A DNA stretch of 15,793 nt from an uncultured Saprospiraceae bacterium (GTDB lineage Bacteria > Bacteroidota > Bacteroidia > Chitinophagales > Saprospiraceae), in the NCBI GenBank assembly GCA_938033975.1, contig CALHKJ010000442.1, positions 1 to 15,793 on the forward strand, written 5' to 3'. The notes beneath the pieces are model-generated. The model was given only the letters and a program-made list of their open reading frames with translations. It made no database searches and was not told where the DNA came from. Below are positions 14,572 through 15,793 of this stretch, one piece after another; position 1 is the first letter of the stretch; each line of letters opens with the position of its first letter. The position numbers were made by a program, and so were the translations under genes.

Positions 14572-15513
14572 TTAATTCTTTCGAAGGAATTCTAAATTTC
14601 TCTTCAATCCCTCAAATTTTGTTCGTTTAACTGGACTTCCTTCAAAGAGAATATCAAAAACCTCATTTGTTATCTCAAGCCATTCTTTTTTGGATTTTTC
14701 TAAAAGCTCATCTTTAGGTTCAAACTTAGGCTCTGAATGTGGTGAAGAAAATCTATTCCAAGGGCAGACCTGCTGGCATATATCGCAACCAAACATCCAA
14801 TTTTCCATTTTGCCTTGAAATTCGTTTGGGATCTCATCCTTAAGTTCTATGGTAAGATAGGAAATACATTTTCTAGCATCTAGAATGTATCCACCTTCAT
14901 CGATTGCCTCTGTTGGGCAAGCATCAATACATTTGGTGCAAGTTCCGCAATGGTCCTCTGTACTTTGGTCTTGTTCTAGTTCGAGATCCAAAACAATCTC
15001 AGCAAGGAAAAAATAGGATCCCTTTTTCTTATTAATAAGTAGAGTGTTTTTACCTGTCCAGCCAAGACCTGCTCTTTTGGCTAGATCTCTTTCTAGCAGG
15101 GGCGCAGAGTCAACAAAGCACCTTCCGTGGATGTCTCCAAATTCTTCTTGGATGGAAGAGAGTAATTTTTTCAGTTTTTTCTTGATGACCTTGTGATAAT
15201 CCTTTCCATATGCATATTGAGATATTTTTGGAGCATGATGGTCTTGTTGAGTTTTTTCGGTGTAGTAATTATATGAAAGGCTTATAACAGACTTGGCTCC
15301 TGGAACAAGTTTGGAGGGGTCAACTCTTAGGTCAAAATGGTTATTTAGGTAGTCCATATTCCCTTGGCGATTTTGATTGAGCCAAGTTTCTAGATTTCTA
15401 GCTTCTTCCTCCATAAAGCTGGCTTTTGAAAAACCAATATCAGTAAAGCCAAGCTCCTTGGCTAAAGCTTTTATAAATCTGCTTCGATATTGTAGGGAAT
15501 TGGTGTTTTTCAT
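14572..15513 (-). CDS. queG: Epoxyqueuosine reductase QueG
   Basis: QueG reduces epoxyqueuosine to queuosine at wobble position 34 of tRNAs with GUN anticodons, using cobalamin and two [4Fe-4S] clusters. With the start at 15513 (313 residues), the catalytic-region motif FVDSAPLLERDLAKRAGLGW contains the conserved Asp (D135). Cluster cysteines are in HCGTCTKCIDACPTEAI (C189, C192, C195, C199) and in CISYL (C216) plus FGCDICQQVCPWN (C243, C246, C250). The end SPVKRTKFEGLKRN is also typical. It is a short form without the C-terminal HEAT-like repeats of B. subtilis QueG. Three in-frame ATGs lie at 15525, 15516 and 15513; I chose the last because the extra residues (MFIM) are not conserved, with low certainty. 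It heads a likely two-gene operon with the AI-2E-type gene. Confidence 0.93.
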   Translation of the reverse strand: MKNTNSLQYRSRFIKALAKELGFTDIGFSKASFMEEEARNLETWLNQNRQGNMDYLNNHFDLRVDPSKLVPGAKSVISLSYNYYTEKTQQDHHAPKISQYAYGKDYHKVIKKKLKKLLSSIQEEFGDIHGRCFVDSAPLLERDLAKRAGLGWTGKNTLLINKKKGSYFFLAEIVLDLELEQDQSTEDHCGTCTKCIDACPTEAIDEGGYILDARKCISYLTIELKDEIPNEFQGKMENWMFGCDICQQVCPWNRFSSPHSEPKFEPKDELLEKSKKEWLEITNEVFDILFEGSPVKRTKFEGLKRNLEFLRKN

Positions 15514-15595
15514 CATAATAAACATAAAACAAATTCTGCTTAGATACTTGTCATGAACGCTTTATAAATGATAGAAATAAATATTTAAAAAGGGC

Positions 15596-15626
15596 TTGTG
15601 TGAAAGGAAATTTTAACATACTTTTG
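15596..15626 (+). promoter_or_regulatory. Near-consensus Bacteroidota promoter pointing right
   Basis: TTG (15596-15598), a 20-bp spacer and TACTTTTG (15619-15626) match the TTG-N20-TAnnTTTG pattern exactly. This is the best promoter in the window. Transcription would start around 15633 and run off the right end, divergent from queG. Confidence 0.7.
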
Positions 15627-15632
15627 CAAACC

Positions 15633-15787
15633 CTTTCAGAAGTGAAAGAGGAAAGAAAAATAATTGACAAAGTGGAAGGTAAATTGCGTTAGAATTTGGA
15701 CTGAAGTCAGTCAAGAATCGGACTATAGAAATTAAATGGGTACTGTGTTCACAGTACACTGCTTGTTTCCGGATTTATCCGGGTAGA
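15633..15787 (+). ncRNA. Structured leader or non-coding RNA with four tetraloop hairpins (cut by window end)
   Basis: Downstream of the promoter at 15596-15626 lie four perfect hairpins, each with a four-base loop: CTTTCA-GAAG-TGAAAG (15633-15648), GACTG-AAGT-CAGTC (15699-15712), GTACTGT-GTTC-ACAGTAC (15740-15757) and CCGGA-TTTA-TCCGG (15769-15782). There is no T-run after any of them. No reading frame of note occurs, although ATGAGT at 15788-15793 could begin a gene just as the window ends. The region is therefore either a structured 5' leader (riboswitch or autoregulatory) or the start of a stable RNA. I cannot match it to a known RNA family. Confidence 0.4.
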
Positions 15788-15793
15788 ATGAGT

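Noticed and set aside
15664..15698. Second possible promoter (TTGACA then TAGAATTTG) in the right-hand leader
   Set aside because: The gap to the -7-like TTTG is about four bases too long and the element has three rather than two bases between TA and TTTG.
15788..15793. ATGAGT at the window end as the start of a coding gene
   Set aside because: Only two codons are visible, so nothing supports a gene call.
1..15793. Defence system, prophage, toxin-antitoxin pair, CRISPR array or biosynthetic cluster
   Set aside because: No signature genes or repeat arrays were found; genes are housekeeping, regulatory or secreted proteins.

Overview
The window reads as chromosomal DNA of a Bacteroidota bacterium, most likely of the Saprospiria lineage. 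It is AT-rich by eye. Several starts follow the Bacteroidota promoter pattern (TTG, about 20 bp, TAnnTTTG) and Shine-Dalgarno sequences are poor. One protease ends in a type IX secretion sorting tail, a large secreted protein combines SdrD_B-like and coathanger-like modules, and a TraR/DksA-like gene lies beside lspA. There is no rRNA, tRNA, CRISPR array, integrase or transposase.

Layout. 1-398 (-): 5' part of an MFS transporter, preceded by a probable relic of a secreted-protein gene (395-534). 586-1272 (+): tsaB with its own terminator. 1393-2218 (+): two cysteine-free ArsR-type regulators, ended by a strong terminator. 2277-2960 (-): lspA with a TTG start. 2970-3228 (-): a decayed second copy of the dksA-like gene. 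3259-6102 (+): a 947-residue secreted mosaic protein. 6173-6538 (-): the intact dksA-like gene. 6660-8414 (+): a secreted subtilase. 8449-9495 (+): trhO. 9492-10142 (-): a NarL/FixJ response regulator. 10143-10636: a long divergent intergenic region with a perfect terminator and a possible small RNA. 10637-12403 (+): a TPR sensor kinase, overlapped by a PLP enzyme (12378-13307) of the ACC deaminase/D-cysteine desulfhydrase family. 13300-15513 (-): an AI-2E/PerM-type membrane protein and queG. 15526-15793: a near-consensus promoter followed by four tetraloop hairpins, cut by the window end.

Most genes are housekeeping. Three act on the tRNA anticodon loop (TsaB at A37, TrhO and QueG at position 34). 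The kinase and response regulator are divergent neighbours and probably form a two-component system. I see no clear novel multi-gene system such as a defence island, toxin-antitoxin pair or biosynthetic cluster. The best leads are the dksA duplication relic flanking the inserted secreted-protein gene, the two probable structured non-coding transcripts, operator-like palindromes over two promoters, and active-site residues arguing that the PLP enzyme is a D-cysteine desulfhydrase rather than an ACC deaminase.
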